Origin: Cycas panzhihuaensis
Taxonomy: Eukaryota > Cycadophyta
Assembly: GCA_023213395.1 (NCBI GenBank)
Contig: CM041465.1
Coordinates: forward strand, 68,269,741-68,333,740
Direction: 5' to 3'
Length of the DNA stretch: 64,000 bases
The translations under genes and the position numbers were made by a program. The first letter of the stretch is position 1, and every line of letters begins with the position of its first letter. The notes beneath the pieces are model-generated. The model searched no databases. It was not told where the DNA came from and saw only the letters and a program-made list of their open reading frames with translations. Of the stretch, positions 42,505 through 53,306 are shown one piece after another.

Positions 42505-43398
42505 TTACATCCTCACGACATAAAGCTTATCTGTTTTTGGATCCATGCACCTGTAAGCTTTTGAATGGTGGCTATATCCAACCATTATGCATTCAATACT
42601 TTTATTATCTAATTTGACTCTTTTCTTGTCTGGAATATGAACATAGGCCTTGCAGCCAAATATTTTCAAATGGCTTACAACGGGTTTGTGTCCTGACCAA
42701 GCTTCTTCGGGAGTTATATTGTCTAAGGACTGAGTAGGGCTTCTGTTGATCAAATATGCAGCTGTATGTACAACTTCTTCCCAATATTTCTTTGCTAAAT
42801 CTTTACTATTTAGCATGCAATGAGCCATTTCTACAATTGTTCTATTCATTCTTTCTGCCACTCCATTAGATTGAGGTGTATACGGAGTTGTGAACTGTCT
42901 TTGAATTCCATGTGTTTTGTAGAAATGAATAAATTCATTAGACATAAACTCACCACCTCTATCGGAATGAACATATTTGATCCTTTGACCGCTTTCCATT
43001 TCACTTGTAGCTTTAAATTCTTTAAAATATCCAAATGTTTCTGATTTGCTAGATAGAAAGTAAACCCAAACTTTTCTGGAAAAATCATCAATGAAGGTCA
43101 AGAAATACCTTGATCCATTTGTCAAGATGGGCAAAAAAGGACCACATAGGTCAGTGTGTATTAATTCCAATTTGCATTGTGCGCGCCATGTACTCTTTGA
43201 AAACCAAGTTCTGTGTTGCTTTCCCATCATACAACTTTTACATATAAAATGGTTAAAGGAGATATCTGGCAGACCATTCACCATGTTATATTTTTTAAAT
43301 CTTTCTAATCTATCATGAGAGATATGACCATACTTCAAATGCCAAGTTTCATTATTATCAGTGCTATCTGCAGCAAAAGCTTTTACATCAGAAATCAT
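42505..43398 (-). CDS. C12 integrase (open, 297 codons)
   Basis: Minus-strand open run starting within the pre-integrase domain: WHLKYGHISHDRLERFKKY and FICKSCMMGKQH give the His and Cys zinc ligands. The catalytic triad is complete: [34 protein letters not shown]. The C-terminal part has GCKAYVHIPDKKRVKLDNK and YRCMDPKTDKLYVVR. It is the most intact integrase in the window. The run ends near 42505, where the linker to RT is in another frame. Confidence 0.92.
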   Translation of the reverse strand: MISDVKAFAADSTDNNETWHLKYGHISHDRLERFKKYNMVNGLPDISFNHFICKSCMMGKQHRTWFSKSTWRAQCKLELIHTDLCGPFLPILTNGSRYFLTFIDDFSRKVWVYFLSSKSETFGYFKEFKATSEMESGQRIKYVHSDRGGEFMSNEFIHFYKTHGIQRQFTTPYTPQSNGVAERMNRTIVEMAHCMLNSKDLAKKYWEEVVHTAAYLINRSPTQSLDNITPEEAWSGHKPVVSHLKIFGCKAYVHIPDKKRVKLDNKSIECIMVGYSHHSKAYRCMDPKTDKLYVVRM

Positions 43399-43800
43399 TT
43401 TGGTGAGGCCTTTGTCGCATTACAGAGTTGAAAGGAGTTTATACAACCTATTGCATTTTTCTCCTTTAGCTATAATCGTCCCATTTCTTTTCATATCAAG
43501 AATATAACAATATCCATGTTCATCGAATATTGTTCTTAACTTTTATCACTCAATTGTGAAACCGATAAGATTCTTTTTAATTCCATGTACAAAAAAGACA
43601 TTGCCAATACGTTGAATCTTTCCGTTGATGCATATGGCGATTTGTCCTATTCCCCTTATGTGTAAGGGAAAATTATCTCCTAGCTCAACAGATGTGTTGC
43701 ATTCATAGGGTTTGATGATTTCAAACCATTCTTTGACTCCTGTCATGTGATGTGAGGCACCCGAGTCTATATACTAGTTTTCTGTTGCGCTTGCATTTGC
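43399..43800 (-). pseudogene. C12 aspartic protease and linker
   Basis: Minus strand: TAG (expected Trp), then YIDSGASHHMTGVKEWFEI at about 43775-43720, so the D-S-G-A active site is intact. The open run 43746-43546 continues with IRGIGQIAICINGKIQRIGN and VFFVHGIKKNLI. Stops and a shift near 43550-43400 break the link to integrase. Confidence 0.87.
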
Positions 43801-44768
43801 TGCCAGGGCTGCAATAAAGGCAGTTTCAATTTCTTCTTTTAGTATGTCCTTTTCTTTGCTATAATTTCCAAATATCTGTTGTTTTCCTTTTGCGCTCGCA
43901 CGCTTCGTAGCAATCGATAGGGGTAATGACCTGTTTGGCCACAGTGATAACAAACATCGAAAGCTCTACACAATTACTTGAGAAGTGACCTGGTTTTTTG
44001 CAATTAAAACATACTCTTGCATCTCGAGGTGGATTGTTGTTCATTCTTCCTCGTCCTCTTCCTTCCGTCCAATGTCCCCTGTGACTTGCTCGTGTTCTTC
44101 CCCTTGATCTGGGATTAAATTGTCCTCTTCCTCTGCCTTCTATCTGAAGTTTCGAAATGAGAGCATCTTCAATTTCTGACTCTTCTTCGTACCTTTAATT
44201 TGTCTGCTCTTGTGCATACATATGTCCTATCAAAGTGTCAAAAGACATTGTGGCAGTATGTCCTCCTCCTGTCAACATATTCACCATGTTATCAAAGGAC
44301 TTTGGAAGTTTATTGAGCACCAGATGAATTAGTTCTGTGTCCGTTAACTTCTCTCCTGTTGTGAGAAGGGCAGTTTTAATGCTAGTTAACTTGGTTAAGA
44401 AATCTGACACAGTTTGTCTCTCTCTCATTTTTAATTTATAAAGCTCTTCTCTTAATGCCACAATTACGCTTCATTTTTCCCCGCTAAACATCGAAGTCAT
44501 AACTTTCCATATTTCATTTGCATTTTCTAGGCCATCTACATAAACTAGTAATGAGTCAGAAATCGAGAGTTTGAGGATTGACACAACAACATTATTCCTT
44601 TCCTCCCAACTAGTCAAATCATACGCCGACAGTCGCTTTTTCATCCCCAGTAGTGATTTTCCAGGCCCGTTTTGCTCTCAACAGTCCTTCAATCTTGATT
44701 TTTCAGACACTAAAGTTCATTTCAGTAAGTTTCTCACTTTCATTCAGTGAACCAGCAGAGGAGGCCAT
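43801..44768 (-). pseudogene. C12 gag with zinc knuckle
   Basis: The minus-strand ATG at 44768 starts MASSAGSLNESEKLTEMNFS, followed by a TAG or shift at the expected W-K-I-K. The open core 44461-44195 has MALREELYKLKMRERQTVSD and LPKSFDNMVNMLTGGGH, ending in IGHMYAQEQ. The zinc knuckle CFNCKKPGHFSSNC is open at about 44015-43975. A second one starts CYHCGQTGHYP in another frame and is damaged. Confidence 0.86.
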
Positions 44769-45481
44769 TATTAAGGGCAATTGGAAACAAAAAAACTGAA
44801 TTTAATTGTCAGAGGACTGTACCAGAATTTCGACTGCATCTTGAAGTTGTACGGAATAAGACGAAATTGATCTTAAAAGAGAGAGCTCGCAAATGCGTAT
44901 CCAAATCTATGATTATTTTCTTGAATGAGCTTCAGATGTGAGAGATAATGCTAGATGAAGGAGAAAATCCGCGCCCAAGGGTTTTTGCCTTTTTTGAAAA
45001 AAACTTCAGAAAAAACTCTTCGAATCTATGGAAGGAATCACCGAAAACCTTCGTCTAGGGATTAGAAAGGATTTAAGTACTTGTACCAGGGATTTTGATC
45101 GAAAATTTTTGAAAAAATCGCTGAGAGAAGGCTCCAAACCCGCACGCCTGTTCTTTGGCCTGAAACTGGATCAAAATGACTCTGAATGATGTCGTCGCAT
45201 AAGAGAAAAATGTAGAGGAGGCTTTGATCTTTGATCTGGGTACGTTTCGTCGAATTCTGATGACTTCGATTTTTGACGTTCGTACAAGTCCGTACAATCG
45301 CAAAGAAAAGCTGTACGATTCTTCTTTCAACTTTGCTTGGACAAATTTGTCTTCACACAACAGATTCTTGTCATAACTGTTTGTCTTCTTTTCCTTTTAA
45401 TGAATCCCTAACTGTCTGTCTTCTTCTTCTTTTAATGAATCCCAGATTTGCTTCTTCATAGGCAGGAGGACCAAAGGGCTT

Positions 45482-45493
45482 GCTCTGATACCA
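45482..45493 (-). promoter_or_regulatory. C12 primer-binding site
   Basis: The plus strand reads GCTCTGATACCA, which is TGGTATCAGAGC on the minus strand, adjoining the 5' LTR. The 700-bp leader 44769-45481 is non-coding. Confidence 0.94.
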
Positions 45494-45701
45494 TGTAAAA
45501 ATCCTTTGAAGAGGAACAAATTCACTCTCTCAATATATTTTATTGATGATACATTGTACATATATATACAAGTACAAGGTGGGTACAATTGGCAACCGCT
45601 CAACTATGTAACACCACTTGTCATCTTGAGAAAGGAGAGAAAGGGGGTACATGACCCTTAACATTAAATATTATAACCTAAGGTAAAACATTACCTTTTA
45701 C
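45494..45701 (-). repeat. C12 5' LTR
   Basis: 208 bp; plus-strand reading TGTAAAAATCC...CCTTTTACA, followed by the TSD TCTTC. Confidence 0.93.
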
Positions 45702-45706
45702 ATCTT

Positions 45707-46085
45707 CACCAATATCTTGGAGCAGCAGAAAACAAGCCGCTATAGCATTATCATCCATAGAAGTTGAGTACAAATCAGCTATTAGTGCAACCACCGAAGT
45801 AGTATGGCTCAGACAACTTTTGAATGATTTGATGGAGCCTCAAAAGGAAGCAACTATACTTCGCTGGGATAGTCAGAGTACCATCAAAGTCACCAGGAAT
45901 CCTATATTTCACGCCCGAACCAAACACATAGAAGTTCAACATCACTTTATTAGAGAAAAGGTCCAGAACAAACAAGTGGATCTTGTCTATTGCCCTACAA
46001 ATGAACAAGTGGCTGACATATTAACCAAACCACTTGGAAAAGACAAATTCCAAATACTTAGAGACAAAATAGGTTTAATAGGATA
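45707..46085 (+). pseudogene. C11 RNase H, part after C12
   Basis: RNase H resumes directly after the C12 TSD. The run 45820-46086 is open: DLMEPQKEATILRWDSQSTI, RNPIFHARTKHIEVQHHFIR, ADILTKPLGKDKFQILRDK, stop at 46084. This end overlaps the left arm of the PPT hairpin. Confidence 0.88.
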
Positions 46086-46123
46086 AAACATTAAGAGAGG
46101 GTGTTAGAATGTAATGTTTTATC
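46082..46123 (+). other. C11 PPT hairpin (12-bp inverted repeat)
   Basis: GATAAAACATTA (46082-46093) pairs exactly with TAATGTTTTATC (46112-46123). The 18-nt loop holds AGAGAGGG and the LTR start at 46102, the same size as in C1. Confidence 0.85.
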
Positions 46124-46288
46124 TTATGTCATAGACTAAATATTTAATGTACGTAACCGACAGACACGTGTCATTTAAATGTATTTCAGTTACAAGTCGG
46201 TTACAAACCCTAATTGTATTTATTCACTTGAGCTTTCAATGATAATCATCAAGCATTCTCCATCTATCTTTGATCTAGCATTCTAATA
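46102..46288 (+). repeat. C11 3' LTR
   Basis: 187 bp, TGTTAGAATG...TTCTAATA; homologous to the 5' LTR apart from an 11-bp insertion and substitutions. Confidence 0.9.
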
Positions 46289-47166
46289 GTTTCATTACTT
46301 CTTGGGTATTCAAATCAGGCAGATGGACGATCAAATCGTGTTGTTGTAGTCACAGTACGTGAAGAACCTACTAGAGAAGTTTGGGATGCAAATTTGCAAA
46401 CCTATTGCAACACCATGTGTTAAGGGTGCAAGATCACAGAAGGATATGGCCAAACCCTTTATAGATAGAACGAAGTATCACCAGTTGGTAGGGAGTCTGA
46501 TCTACTTGACTTATACCAGACTAGATATCGCCTATGTTGTTGGATTGGTTTCTCGCTATATGCAAAATTCTCAGGAGCCACATTGGATTGCCACAAAACA
46601 GATTCTGAAATACCTGAAGGGAACAATCAATCTTGGTCTCAAATACTATCGGGGTGAAGAGATAAAGTTGCATGGCTACACTAATGCTGATTGGGGAGGA
46701 GACTCTGATGATCGAAAGTCCATTACTGGATACATCTTTGGTGTCGGTAATGGATTTATTTTGTGGCAGTCGAAGAAGCAACAATAGTGGCACTATCATC
46801 TAGAGAGACTGAATATCAAGGACTCAGTGCTGGTGCAAAGGAAGTTGTATGGTTGTAAGGTCTCTTGGAGTTTCCAATGGACATCTGATTATTTTCGTTG
46901 ATAATCAGAGTACCATTCACTTGTCGAAGAATCTAGAGTTTCATGCGCATACGAAGCATATTGGGATTCTACACCACTACATCCATGAACAAATCAAGTT
47001 AGGGAAGCTACAGGTCGACTACTGTTTGAGTGAATACCAACTTGTGGACGTCTTCACCAAGCCGGTTACTGAAGATCCATTCATAAAGATGCGTACCAGA
47101 TTAGGACTGACCGATGTTATCCTTGAGGGGGGATGTATCGAGAAGGATAAAGATGTAGTAGGATAG
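46289..47166 (+). pseudogene. C10 reverse transcriptase end and RNase H, part after C11
   Basis: It begins HYFLGIQIRQMDDQ in frame with the pre-C11 part. The open run 46359-46787 carries NLLEKFGMQICKPIATP, YHQLVGSLIYLTYTRLDIAY and HGYTNADWGGDSDDRKSITG (RNase H Asp). After a TAG and shift, 46849-47166 has FVDNQSTIHLSKNLEFHAHT and VDVFTKPVTEDPF, ending in a TAG. Confidence 0.88.
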
Positions 47167-47223
47167 TTCCAACCTTCATGATAACACAACTATTGTAGGT
47201 TGCAGGTTCTCCACATTCACATT

Positions 47224-47232
47224 AAGGGGGGA
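47224..47232 (+). promoter_or_regulatory. C10 polypurine tract
   Basis: AAGGGGGGA directly before the 3' LTR. Only a weak 7-bp inverted repeat (ACATTAA 47219-47225 and TTAATGT 47267-47273) frames it. Confidence 0.75.
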
Positions 47233-47579
47233 TGTTAACGTAGTAGTTGTTTGTTAAGCCACTAAGTTAATGTTAACGTGGTTTAACTAATCGTTATTAA
47301 CGAAAATGTGCGAGATATTCAGAGGGTCCCAACTCTTGTCGGGTGACACCTCTTAGAAGGATATAAAATCTTAGAGCCCTTGTATATTCAATCAATTCAA
47401 GGAGTGTAATCAATATGATCCAAAGGATCTTTTGTGGTGGGTTTTTTCCTGAAAGAGTTTCCCACGTAAATCTTGTGTACTGTGCATCTGTATTCTGTGT
47501 ATATATTTGTTTACTTGTTGTGTATGGTTAAAGATTCTGCGGATAGGAACATATATGTATGAATTCATGTTCCTTAACA
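47233..47579 (+). repeat. C10 3' LTR
   Basis: 347 bp, TGTTAACGTAG...CCTTAACA, then GGGTC. It is a single copy; the 441-bp duplication is absent here. Confidence 0.93.
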
Positions 47580-49157
47580 GGGTCGCAGATGCAACAAAGT
47601 GAAATGGACCCCAATTCGTATAGGGGGTGGATGCACCAAGATGACATGCTAAACAAGGGGGATGATGGTTAGTAGTTTGGTTGGGGTGCTCTAGAGGTAG
47701 GTGTCAACACCCATTTGTTTTTGCTATTTTGTGTGGTTTTAAAATTGCCACCTCGATGGCTAGGGACTTTTCATCTTGTCTTTTACAATGCCATGACATT
47801 GAGTCAATTGTTATAATTGTATCGCCCATGGCGGGGGGGGTGGGGGGGCTAATTTCTTTTTGCCTCCCCACTTTCTTTTGTTGTAATTATATGCAATTTT
47901 TTTTATTAACAAAATTAATCATTTTCAACAAAATAAATAACAACAATTCAGACAACAATAATAATAATAAAAATAACATAGAGTGACAATTGTAGATGTG
48001 CTAGAATTGCCAATGAGCCTTCCAAAAATGTTTCTCAAATTGATAAAAGATGATAATTGATAATCTTTACAATAACATCTATGTATTCGTATATGCTAAA
48101 ATTACCGAAGCTGACTTAGCATTGCTAATGCTAAAATCTATTTGATATTTAATTATTTGCATTTACAGGTTTGTTATAGAGAGTAGTTAGATTGTATGTC
48201 CACAACCATCATTTTTGACCTGATATAGCTACTTGGAATGCAAACTTTGCAATACCATATTCCAAATGCCACAACACTAGTATAACAAGGTGAGGCTTAG
48301 GAAAACATAAGCCCTTTCGAGATGAGTGAGAGCTGAGCAAATAATAGATGCAAACAAGGCCCCATTTCACTGAAACGACACTCTTATGCTAAGACATAGA
48401 AACACTAAGACAAACCACACATTCTCTTATCAGGAGCAATGCATCTCCCCACACATGAAGCTTATACATACTAAGGTTAGCCTCCGAACCTATGAGCACA
48501 TCAAATGGGCAATGGCGTGTAATCGAGGGTGAATTGTAGACTCAGAGAATGTTATTCAATTTAGGGATTGTCAAAGAGTTGATAGAAAATGAATTCTCTT
48601 CTATTAACTCCAAGATTTGGCTTACATTACTTTACACGCACTGATGTTTTATACAATGATATGATGCTCAATTTATATTGAGGGCTTCGTAATCACCTAG
48701 AAACCTACCTAACTAATTGTTTGACCAATTGCCTTAGATAATTTAACAACCTACTAACTGTTCTCTAACTATCTAACTAATTGATTGATTAATTAACTAA
48801 CTAACTTAAATGTACTTTACATATAAGTACAACAATTTACACATTTTATTACAAAGTGTCAAAACATATGGATGAGTAATACTCATTAGGCAAGCCTTGG
48901 CCATTAGGCAAATAAACAATGCATAAACCAAACCTTTGAAGATGAAAAGAGCATCCCTCCAAGCAAATGTCTTCATTCTTTGTTTATCCTCCCATACTCC
49001 TTGAAGGTATTTGTCTACTTGCACCCTATTATACCATGGACATGATGGGGGCCTTGAGAAAATGGCAACATTAGAGGAGAATAATTAGAGGAGTGAAGGT
49101 TAAGAAACCCAAAAGCTCTGCCTCTCCGTCCTCCCCAATACTACTAATTAAAAATAT
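47580..49157. other. Unannotated DNA between C10 and C13
   Basis: No recognisable coding in any frame. It contains a G-rich run (47829-47848), an A/T-rich (AAT)n-like patch (47925-47975) and TAAC/TTGA short repeats (about 48765-48805). Open runs at 47681 and 48806 lack any family pattern. It may be old, eroded repeat. Confidence 0.5.
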
Positions 49158-49162
49158 GACCA

Positions 49163-49715
49163 TGTTAAACCTTATGTTTACATGTTAAGATAATGTACTT
49201 TAATTTTTATGTAATATGTGTACTTTTGTGCTTTAGGGGTGACTTTTCACTTAAGTGATAAAGTGCACACCCACATTCTTTCTAGTGACACAACGTTGTC
49301 ACTAAAGGGTCAAATGGACCCTCATGCATTTTTGCTCACATGAGAGCCCAAAAGGACACGTCCTACATGCAAGGCATGTATCTTGGATGTTTGACACTTG
49401 TCAAACATCCAAGGCCTTAGGTCTCTCATTTCACTCTATATAATGAGACCTCTTCTCATTGTCTCATAGGAGAGTTGGAGCTATATTGTTATGCTGTCAG
49501 TTTGCTAATCAAACTGTTTATTCTTTTGGAGGTTGGACCAATTCCAACTCCACACATTTGGTATCATTTCTTTTGCTCCTTCATTTTATGCTTTGTTTCT
49601 TATGCTTTCTTTCATCTTGAGAGTATTATACTTGTTAAGTATTTGTGCTTCTAGAACTAGAGTGATCCTAGCTTTTAGATCTTGGGACTGTGAGGCCATT
49701 AAGCCTCTTTTCACA
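49163..49715 (+). repeat. C13 5' LTR
   Basis: TGTTAAACCTTATG...CTCTTTTCACA; TATA-like CTATATAATGAG at about 49436. Confidence 0.93.
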
Positions 49716-49717
49716 TT

Positions 49718-49728
49718 TGGTGCCAGAG
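49718..49728 (+). promoter_or_regulatory. C13 probable primer-binding site
   Basis: TGGTGCCAGAG two bases after the LTR. It differs from the Met-tRNA site TGGTATCAGAG at two adjacent positions (AT to GC), so either the site has mutated or the primer is another tRNA. Confidence 0.6.
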
Positions 49729-49739
49729 TAAGAGGAGAC

Positions 49740-51704
49740 TAGTTCCCTTTGTTCTGTTTGTAGCTGCTCAAGGAGATTCGAAGAAAGCCTACAAACCCTT
49801 GGTGACGACCTTCACACTCCGAAGGCGATCCAAGGTTTGTTTGAAGATCATTTCTTGCAGGTTCAAGGCTTTGCTGGAGTATTTTAAAAGGAGCTTTCTA
49901 TATTCAAATCTGAATTTTTTTTTTCGGATTACCTTCAAGGTTTTGAGCAAAGTACTCACGTTTTTTGTAATTTTTCTACTAAAATCTATATTTTTTAGTT
50001 AATTTTTTTCTCACATTTGGGTGCTGAGCTATTCTCCAGCCATTTGAAGCTCTCAGGCTGAATTTACTTGAAGTTTGAGGCCCCTTGCAGGCTGTGGATC
50101 AATTTCTGGACATTTTCAGCCTTGAAACCCCACTCAAAAAGCACAAAAAATTACTGTTTTTCACTATTTTTTCTCATATCAAGTTGGCTGTCCACATCAC
50201 CGACTTCGCATGCGGTATATGAGACTTAAGGGAAGAGTTTTAGTGATTAATACGAGGGTTTAAAACCCCGAACAACCATAACTTCAATTACTTGTAGCTC
50301 TTTGCACATTTGACAAAAAACCTTGAGATTTTAGAGGGAGTTGGATACCACTTGGGCACCCCTCCTCCTGAATTTTCAGCACAAATAGAGGTCTCTACAT
50401 GTGGTTCTCATCATTTGCGTGTCCACGGGAGCCGCCCAAGTCACGCTGCTATGAACGACTCTTTTTTTTTTTTATTTTGAAAAATTCAAATCAAACTTTT
50501 GATTTTTGAACCTTATGTTATACTTTTAAGAATATTTCTCTAAATATTGTTGGTTGGATATTAAAATTTCAGGGTTTAAGTTCTCAATCAAGGCTCCCTG
50601 TGTGGTGTTCTTGCTGCTCAAATTTGTATAAAAAAAAAAAAAAAATTTTGAATTTCAGCCTTTGTTTTTGGCTCTTTAAGCTTTTTTTAACACTTAATTA
50701 ATGTTGCATAAGTGTTAATTGACTTAAGTGAAGTGATTTTAAGTGTTGGCATATTGTAAAAGTGATATTTATCACTATTTTCAAACACTTTTTTAAGGCA
50801 CCTTGCATAGTGATCTATTGCCCTTAGTCACAAAAAGGGCTCAAAAAACACTTTGTACTTAATAAAATCACTTCTTTTTTGATCGTTGGGACTATTTTAA
50901 AGTCCCAACACTTGGTTCTTGGTGTCCTATTTTGCAAATGGTTCTCTTACCTTCACTTTTCAGCATTAAAAGGAACCCATTTGTATCTTCATCATATGTT
51001 TTGCCTTGCTTCATTGAGTACTTAAGCACATTTTTCAAAGTACTTTTTTTGCAAAACTCATTGTAATCAAGCATCTGTTTTTTACTTGGATCAACATAAG
51101 CACTACATTTCATTAAAGTGCTCATTGTAATAACACTTTAAGTGTTCATATTGATGTACTAAAATTGCTTCCTTTTGAAGCCACTCTTTCATTGTAAAGC
51201 TTAATCAAACATTCTTATAAGTACATCATCCAAGTAAATAAATCTAAGTTCACTTTAAAACTTCTAAAAAAAAGTGACTTAAAATCTTGTTGGAGAGGCC
51301 CGAAAAAGGTTCAAACCTTGCCTTTAAAATAACCTTAAGCTTGGTGCATTCCCTATGGGACCAACCGACCGTACGGTCAATGCACGATAATTAAGGTTGC
51401 TTGAGGGAAAGGAGGTTCGAAAAGGGTGTTATTGAGGTGGAATCCTGTGGAAAGCATGGTACGTCCATGCAGATCAACCCTACCTGCCTTGTCTTAGATT
51501 TAACTTGGCCAACTGTTGGATCTTCTCTATAACATCAGAGTTGGACCAACTCCATAGCCTAGTCCTCCACCCCTCATCGTTCCATTCAGTTGTTGAATCT
51601 TCTAGTAAGATCAAGATTGTTGGTTTCGTTAGAAGGTAGAACTTAAGCGACGAAAGCTTTGAGTTTTCAAGTTATCTGCTAGCTTCAAGCTTTATAACTG
51701 AAAC
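49740..51704 (+). other. C13 leader, non-coding
   Basis: About 2 kb with poly-A/T tracts (50460-50480, 50630-50645) and no gene. Minus-strand 51125-50892 is open but has no family pattern. Confidence 0.55.
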
Positions 51705-52331
51705 ATGGCTGCTATCAACATGCTAAATGCATGCACCATTCGATTAACAGGTCAAGATAACTATCAAGAATGGAAAAGAATCACTCAGAATTTGCTGATC
51801 ATGAATGAATTTTGGGGTTATGTTTCTGGAAGACTACCTCAACCTGTACCTGTTATCAATGGCAATGTAACTGTGCAACCTGATGATGCTTTAGTTACTG
51901 CTTGGGAAGCCAAAAATGAAATCGCTTTGGCATTCCTTCATATGATTGTTGATGTACATGTGGATCAAAACATTGCTTGTGCTAAAACTTCTAAGGAAGC
52001 TTGGGACATTTTGTCCTCATTGTATGAAGGGCGAGATGAAGCTCGCATTTTAATGGTTAAAGCCAAATTGTATTCTGTAAAGTTTGTCAAGCCCATGTCG
52101 GCTTTTCTTTTCTCCATCAAGGAGATATGTAATGAGTTGAATACACTAGGTAGTCCATCAACAAGAGATGAACTGATCACATCTATCACCAAAGCTGTGC
52201 CAAAGGACTACAATGGCTTCATATCATCTACTACAAGAGATGGTTCTCTCAAAAGAATGACATTCAATGAATTTGAAAGTCTGCTACTTCAAAAAGAACC
52301 ATGTCATTTTTGTTGCCTTGTATGTAGATGA
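51705..52331 (+). CDS. C13 gag, fused out of frame to RT (208 codons)
   Basis: The ATG at 51705 starts MAAINMLNACTIRLTGQDNY, then QEWKRITQNLLIMNEFWGY. The core is complete and open: AFLHMIVDVHVDQNIACAKT, SKEAWDILSSLYEGRDEARI, VKAKLYSVKFVKPMSAFL, ITKAVPKDYNGFI, MTFNEFESLLLQKE. After LLLQKE (about 52290) the ten remaining codons are RT sequence read in the wrong frame. The zinc knuckle is therefore lost with the deletion. It belongs to the UBN2 gag family and differs from the other gags here. Confidence 0.9.
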   Translation: MAAINMLNACTIRLTGQDNYQEWKRITQNLLIMNEFWGYVSGRLPQPVPVINGNVTVQPDDALVTAWEAKNEIALAFLHMIVDVHVDQNIACAKTSKEAWDILSSLYEGRDEARILMVKAKLYSVKFVKPMSAFLFSIKEICNELNTLGSPSTRDELITSITKAVPKDYNGFISSTTRDGSLKRMTFNEFESLLLQKEPCHFCCLVCR

Positions 52332-53262
52332 CTTAGTGATCACTGGCAGTGACACTAAGCTGATACACAATCTCCAAGATGACTTGAAGAGAAGTTTCGA
52401 GATGACGGATCTTGGACTTCTCCATTATTTTTTAGGCTTTGAGATATGGCAACAACCAAGCTATATCTTTATCTCTCAAGCGAAATATTCTTGGGACATT
52501 TTGCAGCGGTTCAGGATGTAAGATTGCAAACCAGCGCCTACACCAATGGAGAATGGATCTAAGCTTACTCTCAATGAGGAAGCTGCACCTGCAGATCCCA
52601 CACTTTACCGGCAGTTGATTGGGAGCCTCATCTATCTCACCAACACTCGACCGGACATTTCATTTGCAGTTGGGATTTGTTCACGTTACATGTCTCAACC
52701 CAATCAAATACATTGGAATGCAGCTAAATGCATACTTAAATACATCAAAGGCACATTGCAACATGGCCTTGAGTATGCGCATAATGAGAACTTCACTCTG
52801 GAATGGTTCTCAGATTTTGATTGGGCAGGTTGCCAAGATAGCAGGAGATCAACCTCGTTCTGTTTCCCCTTGGTTCAGCAGTTGTTTCGTGGAGTTGCAA
52901 GAAGCAACCCAATGTTACCTTGTCCTCCACCGAAGCATAGTACAAAGCTGCAGTCAACGTAGCTTGTGAGGCTGTCTGGCTACGACGGATTCTTGGGGAA
53001 CTTGGACTTGAGAAAAATCATTCCACCAGGATATATTGTGATAATGAAAGTGTACTCAAGTTAGCTAAGAATCCAGTTTTTCATGCGCGGACAAAACACA
53101 TCGAGGTTCACCATCACTTCATCAGAGAGCATGTGCAGAATGGTGAGATCAACCTCCAGTATAGACCTATAGAGGAGCAGACAACAGATATCTTTACCAA
53201 GCCTCTTGGTAGAGAAAAGCTTGTAAAATTCAAAGATGGTCTTGGCGTCCGACTTAACATTG
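52291..53262 (+). pseudogene. C13 RT C-terminal part and RNase H
   Basis: It starts abruptly at HVIFVALYVDDLVITGS, just before the catalytic YVDD, and continues LHYFLGFEIWQQPSYIFISQ to a TAA in RM-DCKPAPTPM. 52546-52870 gives LYRQLIGSLIYLTNTRPDIS and AAKCILKYIKGTLQHGLEYA. A shift follows; RNase H is legible to 53262 (IYCDNESVLKLAKNPVFHAR, TKHIEVHHHFIREHVQNG, IFTKPLGREKLVKFK). Confidence 0.9.
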
Positions 53263-53306
53263 TAAACAGTAAGGGGGGGTGTTAAACCTTATGTTTACAT
53301 GTTAAG
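53253..53306 (+). other. C13 PPT hairpin (19 bp with two bulges)
   Basis: CTTAACA (53253-53259) pairs with TGTTAAG (53300-53306), TGTAAACA (53261-53268) with TGTTTACA (53292-53299), and TAAG (53270-53273) with CTTA (53288-53291). Single bases T53260 and G53269 bulge. The 14-nt loop contains GGGGGG and the LTR start at 53280. It is the longest stem of the set. Confidence 0.85.

Larger units (their letters stand above)
40428..45701 (-). mobile_element. C12: nearly complete Ty1/copia element (minus) inside C11
   Basis: LTRs 40428-40637 (210 bp) and 45494-45701 (208 bp), with a perfect TSD TCTTC (40423-40427 and 45702-45706). On the minus strand: PBS, gag from 44768, zinc knuckles, protease, integrase, RT, RNase H, PPT. 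It is among the best preserved elements here, with long open runs for integrase and RT. Of the few LTR differences, three are CG versus CA at the same site. Confidence 0.95.
35817..46288 (+). mobile_element. C11: Ty1/copia element inside C10, containing C12
   Basis: 5' LTR 35817-35992 and 3' LTR 46102-46288, with flanks GCTTC and GTTTC (TSD with one transition). The 5' LTR begins TATTAGAATG and the 3' LTR ends TTCTAATA, so each has lost one terminal base of TG...CA. The 3' LTR carries an 11-bp duplication around CGGTTACAAGT. The coding sequence is closest to C1. C12 splits its RNase H. Confidence 0.92.
30545..47579 (+). mobile_element. C10: Ty1/copia element containing C11 and C12
   Basis: LTRs 30545-30891 and 47233-47579 are both 347 bp and share TGTTAACGT...TTCCTTAACA ends. 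Flanking 5-mers are GGGTT and GGGTC, a TSD with one transition. The order is PBS, duplicated leader, gag, protease, integrase, RT up to 35816, the C11 insertion, RT/RNase H from 46289, PPT and LTR. RT codons read on across C11 (DLRRL, then HYFLGIQ). Confidence 0.93.

Noticed and set aside
47233-47280. PPT hairpin for C10
   Set aside because: Only 7 bp pair across the junction, within chance for AT-rich DNA, so C10 was not counted among the supporting cases.
47681-47986. Open run with a poly-Asn tail
   Set aside because: No motif; the Asn run comes from an AAT/AAC microsatellite.
48806-49024. Minus-strand 72-codon run with hydrophobic stretches
   Set aside because: No homologous pattern, no neighbours, in AT-rich repeat DNA.
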